From Actinomycetes bacterium (lineage in GTDB: Bacteria > Actinomycetota > Actinomycetes > Actinomycetales > Cellulomonadaceae), in NCBI GenBank assembly GCA_021793115.1, contig JAJYTJ010000032.1, forward strand, positions 1-29,165: a DNA stretch of 29,165 nt, in the 5' to 3' direction. Positions 1 through 8,108 of this stretch are shown in pieces (position 1 is the first letter of the stretch; the number at the start of each line of letters is the position of its first letter). Made by a program: the position numbers and the translations under genes. The notes below the pieces were generated by a model. That model saw nothing but the letters and a program-made list of their open reading frames with translations, made no database searches and was not told the origin of the DNA.

Positions 1-83
1 GCCGTGGGGGGGGGGAGGAGGAGGTAGGGCGCGGCAGGGGCCGTGCCGGGGCCGGTAGGTGGGGCGCGGCAGGTGGGGCGGCG
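1..83. other. G-rich non-coding edge after the LacI gene
   Basis: This stretch has an uninterrupted run of about ten G near position 5, then GGAGGAGG-type triplets and two near-identical GGGCGCGGCAGG copies. No gene is supported. The G runs could form a quadruplex or help end the leftward lacI-family transcript, but there is no clear hairpin. The window edge limits interpretation. Confidence 0.4.
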
Positions 84-1145
84 TCAGGCGGGCGGGGGGC
101 CCGTCGTGGTGCCGACGACGAGGGACACGGGCAGGTCCAGCGACTCCGGCTCCTCGCCCTCGAGCAGCCGGGCCGCCTCGTGGCCCGCCGCCCGGCCCTT
201 CTCGGCGAGCGGCTGCGCCACGGTGGTGAGCACGTCGGGCAGCAGCCACGGCAGGTCAAGCCCGTCGAATCCGGCGACCGACACGTCCTGCGGCACGCGC
301 AGCCCCAGCTCGCGCGCCGCGAGCACCACGCCGCCGGCGAGCAGGTCGGAGTGGCAGACGATCGCGGTGGGCCGCTCCGGCAGCGTCAGCAGTGCCCGGC
401 CGGCCTGCGTGCCGTGCTCGACGAGCGACGCCTCGGTCTCGTAGACCGCGACCGGCTCCACGCCGGCGTCGCGCACGCCCGCCAGCCGGCGGCTGGTCAG
501 CTCCCACCGGATGGCGCGCTGCCGCTCGTCGTCCGCGAAGCCCGAGGAGCGCTCGGGGCCGAACGGCAGCGTCACCACGGCGATGCGGCGGTGCCCGAGC
601 CCGACGAGGTGCGACGTCACCGTCGCGATGCCCTGCCGGTCCGCGATGCCGATGACGGACAGGCCCGGCTCGTGCCGGCCCTCGACGAGGACGGTGGGGA
701 TGTTCCGGCGCCGCAGCGCCTGGACCACGAGCTCGTTGAGCGTGCCGCCCCACAGCATGATCGCGACGTCCATCGCGGCGGACTCGACGAGCGGGTCCAC
801 CGCCGGCTCGTCGGCGCCGAGCGGGCCCGGGATGAGCAGCACCCCCAGGCCGAGCGGCCCGAGCTCGGACGTGATCCCGTCGAGCACCTGGACCGAGACC
901 GGGTCGCGGAAGGAGCGGCGCAGCGCGTCGCCGACGACGACGCCGACGATCCCCGAGCGCCCGCGGCGCAGCTGCTGGCCGAGCGGGTTGGGTCCGCTGT
1001 AGCCGAGCTGCTGCGCGGTCTCGAGCACGCGCTCGCGGGTCGCTGCCGCGATCGGCCCGGCGCCGGAGAAGGCGAGCGACGCGGTCGACACCGAGACGCC
1101 GGCGGCCGCCGCGACGTCGGCGAGCGTCGGACGCTGCTGCGACAC
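84..1145 (-). CDS. LacI-family transcriptional regulator
   Basis: A 353-residue DNA-binding repressor of standard LacI length. The N-terminus RPTLADVAAAAGVSVSTAS is the LacI helix-turn-helix, followed by the hinge segment LGYSGPNPLGQQLRRGRSG and a periplasmic-binding-protein-like effector domain (about residues 60-345) with the typical core-domain strings GIADRQGIA and DVSVAGFDGLDLPW. I chose the GTG at 1145 because an AGAGGG ribosome-binding site lies six bases upstream; a second GTG two codons earlier (1151) is possible. The frame stays open much further upstream, but that extension runs antisense to the MFS gene and is not credible. It is divergent from the transporter pair, and two LacI-like operators lie between, so it most likely represses those transporters and perhaps itself. 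The effector cannot be read from sequence. Confidence 0.93.
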   Translation of the reverse strand: MSQQRPTLADVAAAAGVSVSTASLAFSGAGPIAAATRERVLETAQQLGYSGPNPLGQQLRRGRSGIVGVVVGDALRRSFRDPVSVQVLDGITSELGPLGLGVLLIPGPLGADEPAVDPLVESAAMDVAIMLWGGTLNELVVQALRRRNIPTVLVEGRHEPGLSVIGIADRQGIATVTSHLVGLGHRRIAVVTLPFGPERSSGFADDERQRAIRWELTSRRLAGVRDAGVEPVAVYETEASLVEHGTQAGRALLTLPERPTAIVCHSDLLAGGVVLAARELGLRVPQDVSVAGFDGLDLPWLLPDVLTTVAQPLAEKGRAAGHEAARLLEGEEPESLDLPVSLVVGTTTGPPPA

Positions 1146-1215
1146 GGGCACCCTCTCGTCGGTGGCGCCGGCGTGGGGGAGACCGCCGGCTGCCGACAAG
1201 GATGTCATGACCGCC

Positions 1216-1263
1216 TTCAGAACGTTTCGACGGTCTGCTAACCTGCCGATCGAATCGTTTCGA
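1216..1263 (+). promoter_or_regulatory. MFS promoter flanked by two LacI-type operators
   Basis: A -35-like TTCAGA (1216-1221) and a -10-like TAACCT (1239-1244) are separated by 17 bases and point to the MFS genes. Two CG-centred inverted repeats share CGTTTCGA: TCAGAACGTTTCGA (1217-1230, two mismatched pairs) over the -35, and TCGAATCGTTTCGA (1250-1263, one mismatched pair) at the expected transcription start. Their centres are 33 bp apart, about three helical turns, so two repressor dimers could bind one face. The AACGTTT core fits LacI-family operators. The promoter assignment is inference. Confidence 0.68.
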
Positions 1264-1283
1264 CCACGTCCTCGGGAACCGTC

Positions 1284-2567
1284 GTGCCCCCCGCCCTTCC
1301 CCCGCGCACAGCCGAGCGCGCGCGCTGGCTGCTCGTGTCCATCTACCTGCTGTTCGGGGTGATGACGTCGTCGTGGCTCGCGCGCCTGCCCACGGTGCGC
1401 GACCTGCTGCACCTGTCGACGGCGCAGCTCGGCACCTTCCTCCTCGTCGGCTCGCTCGGCGCGCTGGGCGCCGTGACGGTCTCCGGGGTCGTGGTGCAGC
1501 GGCTCGGCAACCGCACCACGCTGCTGGCGGCCTCCGGCCTCCTCGTCGTCGGCTACACGCTCATGGGCGTCGGCCCCGCCCTGCGCTCGGGGCTGCTGCT
1601 CGCGGCCGGGATCCTGCTCAACGGGGTCGCGGTCGCCCTGGCCAACGTCACGTTCAACGTGGAGTCGGCCCGCATCGAGCGGGCGATGGGGCGCACGGTC
1701 ATCCCCACGTTCCACGCGGCGTTCTCGCTCGGTGCGATGGCGGGCTCCGGCCTCGGCGCCCTCGCCTCGCGCGCGGGCGTGCCGCTCGCGGTGCAGATGC
1801 CCGCGGTGGTCGCCGTCGCGGTGGCCTGCCGGCTCGCGGCGCTCCCCGGCGCCCTGCTGCCCCGAACGGACGACGAGGTCGTCGTGCCCCGCGTCGCCGC
1901 GGTCGAGCCCCGCGTGCGCGCCCTCGACCCGTGGCGGGAGCGGCGCACGCTGCTCATCGGCGTCGTCGTGCTCGCCGCCGCGCTGTCGGAGGGCTCGGCG
2001 AACACGTGGCTGTCGCTCGCGGTGGTCGACGGGTTCGGCGCCCCGGAGGCGTCCGGCGGGCTGGTGCTCGGCGCGTTCGTGGGCGCCATGACGGCCGTGC
2101 GGGTGCTCGGCACCCGGCTCATCGACCGCTTCGGGCGCGTCGCCGTGCTGCGGGTCTCCGGCCTGGCGTCGCTCGCGGGCCTGCTCACGTTCGGGCTGGC
2201 GCCGTCGTTGCCGGCGGCGGCCGTGGGCGTCGCCGTCTGGGGGTTCGGGGCCGCGCTCGCGGTGCCGATCGGCATCGCGGCCGCGTCGGACGATCCCCGC
2301 CGGGCCGCCGGCCGCGTCGCCACGGTGTCGGTGTTCTCGTCGGCCGCCTCGCTCGCGGCACCGCCCCTGCTGGGGCTCGCCGCCGAGTCGATGGGTGCCC
2401 GCCACGCGTTGCTCCTGGTGACGGTCGCGATGGTGGCGTCCGTGGCCGTCGCCGGGCAGGTGCGGCGCGCGCAACCCGCCGCCGCCCGGGCCACACTGTC
2501 GTCGGAGCCGGCGTCCGCCGGGGCCGGCGAGCTCGTCACCACGTCCTCCGCCTTGGAGCTGCGATGA
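1284..2567 (+). CDS. MFS transporter (first of tandem pair)
   Basis: A 427-residue integral membrane transporter of the major facilitator superfamily with about 12 predicted hydrophobic segments. The first half carries MFS loop-type sequences (SSWLARLPTVRDLL, VVQRLGNRTTLL) and the second half repeats the pattern at LIDRFGRVAVLRVSG. The motif SEGSANTWLSLAVVDG is shared with the next gene. It resembles the YbjJ/FucP-like side of MFS, but the substrate cannot be told; the LacI regulator suggests a sugar or other catabolite. The GTG start at 1284 comes 20 bases after the second operator and precedes the first membrane segment by about 15 residues; the Shine-Dalgarno match is weak. Its stop overlaps the ATG of the next gene (ATGA), so the pair is translationally coupled. 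Confidence 0.9.
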   Translation: MPPALPPRTAERARWLLVSIYLLFGVMTSSWLARLPTVRDLLHLSTAQLGTFLLVGSLGALGAVTVSGVVVQRLGNRTTLLAASGLLVVGYTLMGVGPALRSGLLLAAGILLNGVAVALANVTFNVESARIERAMGRTVIPTFHAAFSLGAMAGSGLGALASRAGVPLAVQMPAVVAVAVACRLAALPGALLPRTDDEVVVPRVAAVEPRVRALDPWRERRTLLIGVVVLAAALSEGSANTWLSLAVVDGFGAPEASGGLVLGAFVGAMTAVRVLGTRLIDRFGRVAVLRVSGLASLAGLLTFGLAPSLPAAAVGVAVWGFGAALAVPIGIAAASDDPRRAAGRVATVSVFSSAASLAAPPLLGLAAESMGARHALLLVTVAMVASVAVAGQVRRAQPAAARATLSSEPASAGAGELVTTSSALELR

Positions 2568-3811
2568 CCCAGCCCACCGCCGATGTCGCGCCGCGCCTGC
2601 GGCGCGCCTCCCTCGGCGTGTTCGTGTGCTTCGCCCTGTCGGGGTTCAACTTCGCCTCGTGGGCGTCGCGCCTGCCGGCGGTCCAGGAGGGGCTGGGCCT
2701 GCGCAAGGACCAGATGGGCCTGCTCCTGTTCACCGGCGCCGTCGCCTCGGTCGCGGCGCTGCCCCTGTCCGGGCTCGTGGTCGAGCGGTTGGGCACGCGC
2801 GCGACCGTGGTGTGGGCGGCGGGGCTCAACGCGCTCGGCCTGGCGGCCGGCGGCGTCTTCGCCGGCGCGGGCAACGTCGTGGGCACGGTCGTCGGCCTGG
2901 TGGTCTACGGCGTGGGCACCGCCACGTGGGACGCCGCGATGAACATCGAGGGGGCGGCCGTCGAGCAGCGCCTGGGCCGCACCGTGATGCCGCGGTACCA
3001 CGCCGGGTTCTCGCTCGGCACGGTGGTCGCGGCCGCGCTGTCGGCGCTGCTCGCGGCGGTGCACGTGCCCCTCGGCGTGCACCTGCCGGTGGCGCTCGCG
3101 GTGTCGTTCGGTGTGCTCCTGTGGTCGGTGGCCGGGTTCCTGCCGCGGGCGGAGGAGCCGCACCGGGCGGCGGCCGACGAGGCCGGCGGCGCCCACCGAG
3201 GCACGCGCGGTGCGATGGCGGCCTGGACGGACGGTCGCACGCTGCTCGTCGGCCTCGTCGTGCTCTCCGCGGCGCTGACGGAGGGCTCGGCCAACGACTG
3301 GGTGAGCCTGTCGGTGGTCGACGGGTGGAAGACCCCCGACGCGCTCGGGGCGCTCGGGCTGTGGCTCTTCGTCGCGGCGATGACGGGTATGCGCTGGTTC
3401 GCCACGGCGCTGCTCGACCGCTTCGGCCGCGTCGCCGTGCTGCGTCTGTGCGCGGGGCTGTCGATCGTGGGGCTGGCCATCTTCGGGCTCGTGGGGCCGC
3501 TGCCGCTGGCGCTCGTCGGCGTGGTCATCTGGGGCGCGGGGGCGGCGGTCGGCTTCCCCGTGGGCATGAGCGCGGCGTCCGACGACCCGATGCACGCCGC
3601 CCAGCGGGTGGCGGTCGTCTCGACGATCGGCTACTCGGCGTTCCTCGCGGGGCCGCCCGTGCTGGGGCTGCTCGCGCAGCACGTCGGCTACCGGCACGCG
3701 CTGCTGGTCATCGGCGTCCCGGTGGGGCTCGGGCTGCTCGTGATGCGCGCCGCGGCGCCGCTGCGCCGGCCGGTGTCGGCGGCCGTCGCGGCCGCCGATG
3801 CCGAATCGTGA
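2564..3811 (+). CDS. MFS transporter (second of tandem pair)
   Basis: A 415-residue 12-segment MFS permease, clearly paralogous to the preceding gene. Both contain GRTV(I/M)P..HA.FSLG in the middle of the N-half, EGSAN.W.SL.VVDG at the start of the C-half, then DRFGRVAVLR and ASDDP. The ATG at 2564 overlaps the upstream TGA and follows a GGAG site. Retention of two diverged copies suggests either two related substrates or a two-gene transporter; MFS proteins usually act alone, so the former is likelier. The gene ends 92 bases before the HAD gene and probably closes the LacI-controlled transcript. Confidence 0.9.
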   Translation: MTQPTADVAPRLRRASLGVFVCFALSGFNFASWASRLPAVQEGLGLRKDQMGLLLFTGAVASVAALPLSGLVVERLGTRATVVWAAGLNALGLAAGGVFAGAGNVVGTVVGLVVYGVGTATWDAAMNIEGAAVEQRLGRTVMPRYHAGFSLGTVVAAALSALLAAVHVPLGVHLPVALAVSFGVLLWSVAGFLPRAEEPHRAAADEAGGAHRGTRGAMAAWTDGRTLLVGLVVLSAALTEGSANDWVSLSVVDGWKTPDALGALGLWLFVAAMTGMRWFATALLDRFGRVAVLRLCAGLSIVGLAIFGLVGPLPLALVGVVIWGAGAAVGFPVGMSAASDDPMHAAQRVAVVSTIGYSAFLAGPPVLGLLAQHVGYRHALLVIGVPVGLGLLVMRAAAPLRRPVSAAVAAADAES

Positions 3812-3850
3812 TGGCGAGGTCACCAGCCGTTCACCTCTCTGCGGCCCATC

Positions 3851-3889
3851 CGTCCACATAGCCGCCGTACTGTGGCCGCATCGTCCACA
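3851..3889 (+). promoter_or_regulatory. possible promoter/operator of the HAD-phn cluster
   Basis: The 92-base gap before the HAD gene contains two direct copies of CGTCCACA (3851-3858 and 3882-3889) and an inverted TGTGG (3871-3875). A -10-like TACTGT lies at 3868-3873, with no good -35 partner. The repeats could be binding sites for the RpiR-type regulator at the end of the cluster. This is a weak call from short motifs. Confidence 0.3.
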
Positions 3890-3903
3890 GGAAGGGCGGG
3901 CCG

Positions 3904-4614
3904 ATGCGGCTGCCGACCGTCGTCTTCGACTTCGACGGAACCCTCGCGCTGGGTCGCGGACCCGTGCTTGCGTACGCGCGGCACGTCGCCGCGGCCACCG
4001 GCGACGAGGATCTCGTCCCGGCGGCCCTCGCCGTGCTCGACCGCCTCGACGCGGGCGAGGCCGGCTACCTCGACGGCTACGACGCCGTGCGCCACGTGGC
4101 CCTCGCCCGGGCCGTGCCCGCGGTGGTCCTCGAGGAGGCCTACCAGGCGAGCCGCCACGATCTGGGCACGCCCGCCGCGCCCGTCGCGGGGCCGCCCGGC
4201 CTCGCGGGCTTCCTGGCCGACCTCGCACCCCTCGCGCGCCTCGCGCTGGCGACCAACGCCCCGGCCACCGGCGTCGACCGCGTGCTCGCGGCGATCGGTG
4301 CCGCCGAGCACGTGACCGAGCGGCACTTCGCCATCGGCAAGCCGACGGGTCTGGCCGTTGTCGTCGCCCGTTACCTGGGCGACGGTCCCGTCCTCTCGGT
4401 CGGCGACATCTGGGCCTACGACCTCGCCGCGGCCGACGAGCTGGGCGCCGCCACCGCCCTCGTCGGCCCCAGCGCGGGCCGGTTCGACGTGCGCCCCACG
4501 CTGCGGGGCGCCGGGCTCGCCGACCTCTACGGCGACATCCAGGCTTGGGCCGCGCACGCGGCACCAGGACCGTCGGCGCCCGCCGGCGTCGATCCCCTCC
4601 CTCGAAAGGCATGA
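3904..4614 (+). CDS. HAD-superfamily hydrolase (phosphatase)
   Basis: A 236-residue haloacid-dehalogenase-fold phosphohydrolase, the usual size for a soluble HAD with a small helical cap. Motif I is VVFDFDGTLAL, with nucleophile Asp9 and general acid/base Asp11. LALATNAPAT matches motif II, the lysine of FAIGKPTG matches motif III, and LSVGDIWAYDLAAADELG is motif IV with its Mg-binding Asp. The start has a GAAGGG site nine bases upstream. The gene opens the phosphonate-type ABC cluster, and its TGA overlaps an in-frame ATG (4611) of the next gene. It may dephosphorylate the imported compound or a product; a phosphonatase role is not supported by any diagnostic motif I can see. The substrate is unknown. 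Confidence 0.85.
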   Translation: MRLPTVVFDFDGTLALGRGPVLAYARHVAAATGDEDLVPAALAVLDRLDAGEAGYLDGYDAVRHVALARAVPAVVLEEAYQASRHDLGTPAAPVAGPPGLAGFLADLAPLARLALATNAPATGVDRVLAAIGAAEHVTERHFAIGKPTGLAVVVARYLGDGPVLSVGDIWAYDLAAADELGAATALVGPSAGRFDVRPTLRGAGLADLYGDIQAWAAHAAPGPSAPAGVDPLPRKA

Positions 4615-4619
4615 CTGAC

Positions 4620-5654
4620 ATGCGCAAGACCCTGTTCGCGCCGGGTGCTCTCGCCCTGGCGGTCGTCGCCCTCGCGGCCTGCAGCACGTCCGGTGCCACC
4701 TCGAACGCCGCCGCGACGGGGACCGCGGGCTCCGCCCAGTCCTCCCGGTCGTCGTGGCCCAAGCAGCTCACGCTCGCCCTGATCCCCAACGAGCAGGTGA
4801 ACGACCTGGTCACCTCGGCCAAGCCGTTGACCGACTACCTGTCCCAGCAGCTCGGCGTCACGGTCACCGGCGTGGTGACGAAGGACTACCAGGCCGCCGT
4901 CGAGGCCGTCTGCGCCGGCCAGGCCCAGATCGCCATCGCCGACGCCGGCTCGCTCGCCGCGGCGCAGGACCAGTGCGGCGCCTACCCGGTGCTGCAGGAC
5001 GTCCGCTTCGGCGCCTCGTCGTACGCGTCGGAGTTCTTCACGAACATCGCCCACGCGAGCAAGTACTGCACCGACGCCCCGGTGAAGGCGACGTACGCGG
5101 CCAACGGCGCCAGCTACCTGTACTGCAACGGCGTCGCCGACGGCACCAAGAACACGGGTGTCGGCCCGGTCGCGGTGGACGCGCTGAAGAACATCACGCC
5201 CGGCACCAAGGTGGCGTTCGGTAACACCACGTCCCCGGCCGGCTACCAGCTGCCGGTGCTCGCGCTGGAGTCCCAGGGCATCAAGGTGGACGACCTGACC
5301 CAGGTCCCCGTCACCGGCAACGACAACCTCGTCATGGCCGTCTACAAGGGTGACGCCGAGGTCGGCTTCGCCTACTGGGACGCGCGCTCGGCGGTCAAGG
5401 CATCGGAGGCCCCGGACCTCGGCGACAAGGTCGTGGTGTTCGGCCTGTCGCAGATGTACCCCAACGGCGGCGTGGTGCTGGGCAAGGACGTGCCCGCCGA
5501 CCTGCGGGCCAAGATCACCTCGCTCATGGCCGGGTACGACAAGGTCGACCCGACGACGCTGAAGAACATCTTCAGCCAGACGGCCTGGGTGCCGGCCGAC
5601 CCCGCCGCGATCGACGTGGCGCGCCAGGTCAACAAGCGCTTCTCGGGCAAGTGA
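4620..5654 (+). CDS. phnD: PhnD-like substrate-binding lipoprotein
   Basis: A 344-residue solute-binding protein of the phosphate/phosphite/phosphonate ABC family. A lipoprotein signal ends in LAAC with Cys21 as the acylation site, followed by a Ser/Ala/Thr-rich tether. The mature part has family hallmarks: [14 protein letters not shown] near the start, [13 protein letters not shown], the ligand-loop region [12 protein letters not shown], and a C-terminal lobe with [13 protein letters not shown] prefer the ATG at 4620, ten bases after GAAAGG; the overlapping ATG at 4611 would add three residues. Four further cysteines (AVCAG, DQCGA, KYCTD, LYCNG) could form disulfides outside the membrane. 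Family members bind phosphonates, phosphite or phosphate esters; the true ligand is not readable. Confidence 0.88.
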   Translation: MRKTLFAPGALALAVVALAACSTSGATSNAAATGTAGSAQSSRSSWPKQLTLALIPNEQVNDLVTSAKPLTDYLSQQLGVTVTGVVTKDYQAAVEAVCAGQAQIAIADAGSLAAAQDQCGAYPVLQDVRFGASSYASEFFTNIAHASKYCTDAPVKATYAANGASYLYCNGVADGTKNTGVGPVAVDALKNITPGTKVAFGNTTSPAGYQLPVLALESQGIKVDDLTQVPVTGNDNLVMAVYKGDAEVGFAYWDARSAVKASEAPDLGDKVVVFGLSQMYPNGGVVLGKDVPADLRAKITSLMAGYDKVDPTTLKNIFSQTAWVPADPAAIDVARQVNKRFSGK

Positions 5655-6478
5655 CCGAGCGGCTCGCCACGGCCCCGGGGGCGGCGCAGGCCGCCTCCGG
5701 GCCGTGGCCCCTGCGCCTGAGCGACGTCACGGTGCGCTACCCCAACGGCACCGTCGCGCTGCGCGACGTGTCGCTGTCCGTGGCGCCGGGCGAGATGGTG
5801 TCGGTCGTCGGCCTCTCCGGGTCGGGCAAGTCGACGCTCATCCGCACGCTCAACGGCCTGGTCCCGGTGACCTCCGGCCACGTCGAGGTGGGGCCGTACG
5901 CGGTCGACGAGCTGCGGGGCCGGCGGCTGCGGCAGCTGCGCGGCAGCGTCGGCATGATCTTCCAGGGCTTCAACCTCGCCGACCGCACGAGCGTCTACAA
6001 CAACGTCCTCGTCGGGCGGTTCTCGCACACGCCGACGTGGCGCACCCTGCTGGGGCTCGTCGGGCACGACGACCGTGACGTCGTCATGGCCGCGCTCGAC
6101 TCGGTGGGCATGCTCGAGAAGGTGTGGGGCCGCGCCGGCGCCCTGTCCGGCGGCCAGAAGCAGCGCGTGGCCATCGCGCGGGCCCTGAGCCAGCAGCCCC
6201 GGGTGATGCTGGCCGACGAGCCGGTGGCCAGCCTCGACCCGCCCACGGCGCACGCCGTCATGTCCGACCTGCGCCGGATCAACTCCGAACGGGGCCTGAC
6301 CGTGCTGGTCAACCTGCACCTCATGGACCTGGCACGGCAGTACACCACGCGCATGATCGGCCTGCGGGGCGGCGAGCTGGTCTACGACGGCCCTGCCGCG
6401 CCCGCGGACGACGCCGTGTTCGAGGAGATCTACGGCCGCCCCATCCTGGCCCGGGACACCCTCGAGCGCCCGTCATGA
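5651..6478 (+). CDS. phnC: PhnC-like ABC transporter ATP-binding protein
   Basis: A 275-residue ABC ATPase that powers the phosphonate-type importer. Walker A is GLSGSGKST (54-62), the Q-loop is MIFQGFNL, the signature is LSGGQKQ (165-171), Walker B is VMLADE (185-190), and the H-loop lies in VNLHLMDLA. The phrase [19 protein letters not shown] is characteristic of PhnC rather than of sugar or peptide ATPases. The GTG start overlaps the phnD stop (GTGA), and its TGA overlaps the ATG of the first permease, so the four transporter genes are tightly coupled. Confidence 0.92.
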   Translation: MTERLATAPGAAQAASGPWPLRLSDVTVRYPNGTVALRDVSLSVAPGEMVSVVGLSGSGKSTLIRTLNGLVPVTSGHVEVGPYAVDELRGRRLRQLRGSVGMIFQGFNLADRTSVYNNVLVGRFSHTPTWRTLLGLVGHDDRDVVMAALDSVGMLEKVWGRAGALSGGQKQRVAIARALSQQPRVMLADEPVASLDPPTAHAVMSDLRRINSERGLTVLVNLHLMDLARQYTTRMIGLRGGELVYDGPAAPADDAVFEEIYGRPILARDTLERPS

Positions 6479-7269
6479 CCACGCTGCCCGTGCCTCGCCG
6501 CCCGCGGTCGTGGCCGCGGGCCGCCGCCGTCGTCGCGGTGATCGCGGCGATCACGGCCATCACGGTGACGCCCGCGCTCGGCGGCATCCGGGTCGACCTC
6601 GGCGCGATCGTCCGGAACTGGCACTACGGCGCGCACCACATCGCGCAGATGGCGCACCTGGACTTCTCGATCCTGCCGCGCACGGCCAAGCCGCTGCTCG
6701 AGACGCTCGAGATGGCCGTGGTCGGAGGCGCGGTGGCCGCGGCCCTGGCGCTGCCGCTGTCCCTGTGGGCCGCACGCCCGACGAACCCCGGGCCGTCCCG
6801 CCGCGCCGTCCGGGCCGTGCTCAACGTGGTGCGCTCGGTCCCCGACCTCGTCTACGCGACGCTGCTCGTCGCGATGGTCGGCGTCGGCGCGCTGCCGGGC
6901 GTCCTCACGCTCGTCCTGTTCGACCTCGGCGTCGTGGTCAAGCTCGTGTCGGAGGCGATCGACTCGGCCGACTCGTCGTACCTGGAGGCGGGGCACGCCG
7001 CCGGCGGGACGCAGGCCCAGATCAACCGGCTCACCGCCGCGCCGCAGGCGTGGCCGGCCTACGCCAGCCAGGTGCTCTACTCGCTCGAGCTCAACGTGCG
7101 CATCTCCGCCGTGCTCGGCCTGGTGGGCGCGGGCGGCATCGGCCGGCTCATCGACGAGGTCCGCGGCTTCTACCGGTACGGCGCGCTCGCCGTGATCATC
7201 CTGGAGATCCTCGTCGTCGTCATCGCCATCGAGGTGGCCTCCAACGTGCTGCGCAAGAGGCTGCGATGA
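6475..7269 (+). CDS. phnE: PhnE-like ABC permease 1
   Basis: A 264-residue inner-membrane permease. The first membrane helix is at about residues 15-36, and several more follow from residue 80. The cytoplasmic ATPase-coupling loop is readable as [14 protein letters not shown], the EAA-type motif of importer permeases. [19 protein letters not shown] and [16 protein letters not shown] are typical PhnE strings. The start is the ATG overlapping the phnC stop, and its own stop overlaps the next permease. It likely forms a heterodimer with that permease in one importer. Confidence 0.9.
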   Translation: MTTLPVPRRPRSWPRAAAVVAVIAAITAITVTPALGGIRVDLGAIVRNWHYGAHHIAQMAHLDFSILPRTAKPLLETLEMAVVGGAVAAALALPLSLWAARPTNPGPSRRAVRAVLNVVRSVPDLVYATLLVAMVGVGALPGVLTLVLFDLGVVVKLVSEAIDSADSSYLEAGHAAGGTQAQINRLTAAPQAWPAYASQVLYSLELNVRISAVLGLVGAGGIGRLIDEVRGFYRYGALAVIILEILVVVIAIEVASNVLRKRLR

Positions 7270-8108
7270 CCGCCACCCTGCCCGCGACGGCGCGGGTCAC
7301 CGCCGCCCCTGCGCGCCCCTCGCGGCTGCCCGTGCGGGCGGCGCAGCTCGTCGCCGGCGTCGTGGTGCTCGCCGCCCTGGTGCACCTGCGCATCGGCTGG
7401 TCGGACCTCGCCGCGCTGCCGGGCGCGCTCGGTCACTACCTGGTGCTCATGTTCGCGCACCCCAACTGGGCCAAGCTGCCCTACGCGCTGCAGCAGACGT
7501 GGGTGTCGGTGCAGATGGCGTGGGTCGGCGCGCTGCTCGGCGTGGTGGTCTCGACCATCCTCGGCATCCCGGCCGCGCAGGGCGTCAGCCCGCTGTGGGT
7601 GCGGCTGCCGCTGCGCGGCCTCTTCGCGGTGCTGCGCGCGGTGCCCGAGGTGATCATCGCGATCGTCATCCTCACGGTGACCGGCCTCACGCCGTTCACC
7701 GGGGCGCTCGCGCTGACCATCGGCGGCATCGGCACGCACGGCAAGTGGACGTACGAGACCATCGAGGCGGTGCCCACCGGCACCGCCGAGGCGGTCCGGG
7801 CCGCGGGCGGCTCGCTGCTCGAGGTGGCCCGCTGGGGGCTGTGGCCGGCCGCCGCCCCGGAGCTCATGTCGCTCGCGCTCTACCGGTTCGAGATCAACGT
7901 CCGCACGTCGGCCATCCTCGGGCTCATCGGCGTGGGCGGCGTCGGCGACCTGCTCACCGGGTACACCCAGTACCGTCAGTGGGACGCCGTGGGCGTGCTC
8001 GTCATCGTGGTGGTCGTGGTGACGATGCTCATCGACGCGGCCTCCGGGGCCATCCGGCGGCGCATCATGGGAGGGGCTCGCACGCGTGTCGTGGACCGGA
8101 CCGTCTGA
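7266..8108 (+). CDS. phnE: PhnE-like ABC permease 2
   Basis: A 280-residue permease related to its neighbour, with an Ala/Arg-rich N-terminus, a first helix near residues 22-40 and the EAA loop at GTAEAVRAAGGSLLEV. RAVPEVIIAIVILTVTGL and ILGLIGVGGVGDLL mirror the corresponding PhnE segments. The ATG overlaps the stop of permease 1. The 3' end overlaps the RpiR-type regulator by 23 bases, which argues for a single transcript. Two distinct permeases with one ATPase and one binding protein is a common layout for this transporter family. Confidence 0.9.
   Translation: MTATLPATARVTAAPARPSRLPVRAAQLVAGVVVLAALVHLRIGWSDLAALPGALGHYLVLMFAHPNWAKLPYALQQTWVSVQMAWVGALLGVVVSTILGIPAAQGVSPLWVRLPLRGLFAVLRAVPEVIIAIVILTVTGLTPFTGALALTIGGIGTHGKWTYETIEAVPTGTAEAVRAAGGSLLEVARWGLWPAAAPELMSLALYRFEINVRTSAILGLIGVGGVGDLLTGYTQYRQWDAVGVLVIVVVVVTMLIDAASGAIRRRIMGGARTRVVDRTV

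Noticed and set aside
1..83. G-quadruplex regulatory element
   Set aside because: The G runs are suggestive but lie at the window edge beyond a gene's 3' end; the context is insufficient for a claim.
1146..2474. N-terminal extension of the LacI-type protein
   Set aside because: It would run antisense through the MFS gene; the family HTH starts within seven residues of the chosen GTG, which has a ribosome-binding site.
3904..4614. Phosphonoacetaldehyde hydrolase (PhnX)
   Set aside because: It is a HAD protein beside a phosphonate-type importer, but no PhnX cap motif with the Schiff-base lysine is evident and no phnW partner is present.
1553..4822. Very long open frames opposite the MFS, HAD and phnD genes
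   Set aside because: They are Arg/Pro/Ala-rich antisense shadows caused by high GC; the plus strand carries clear families with correct starts and overlaps.
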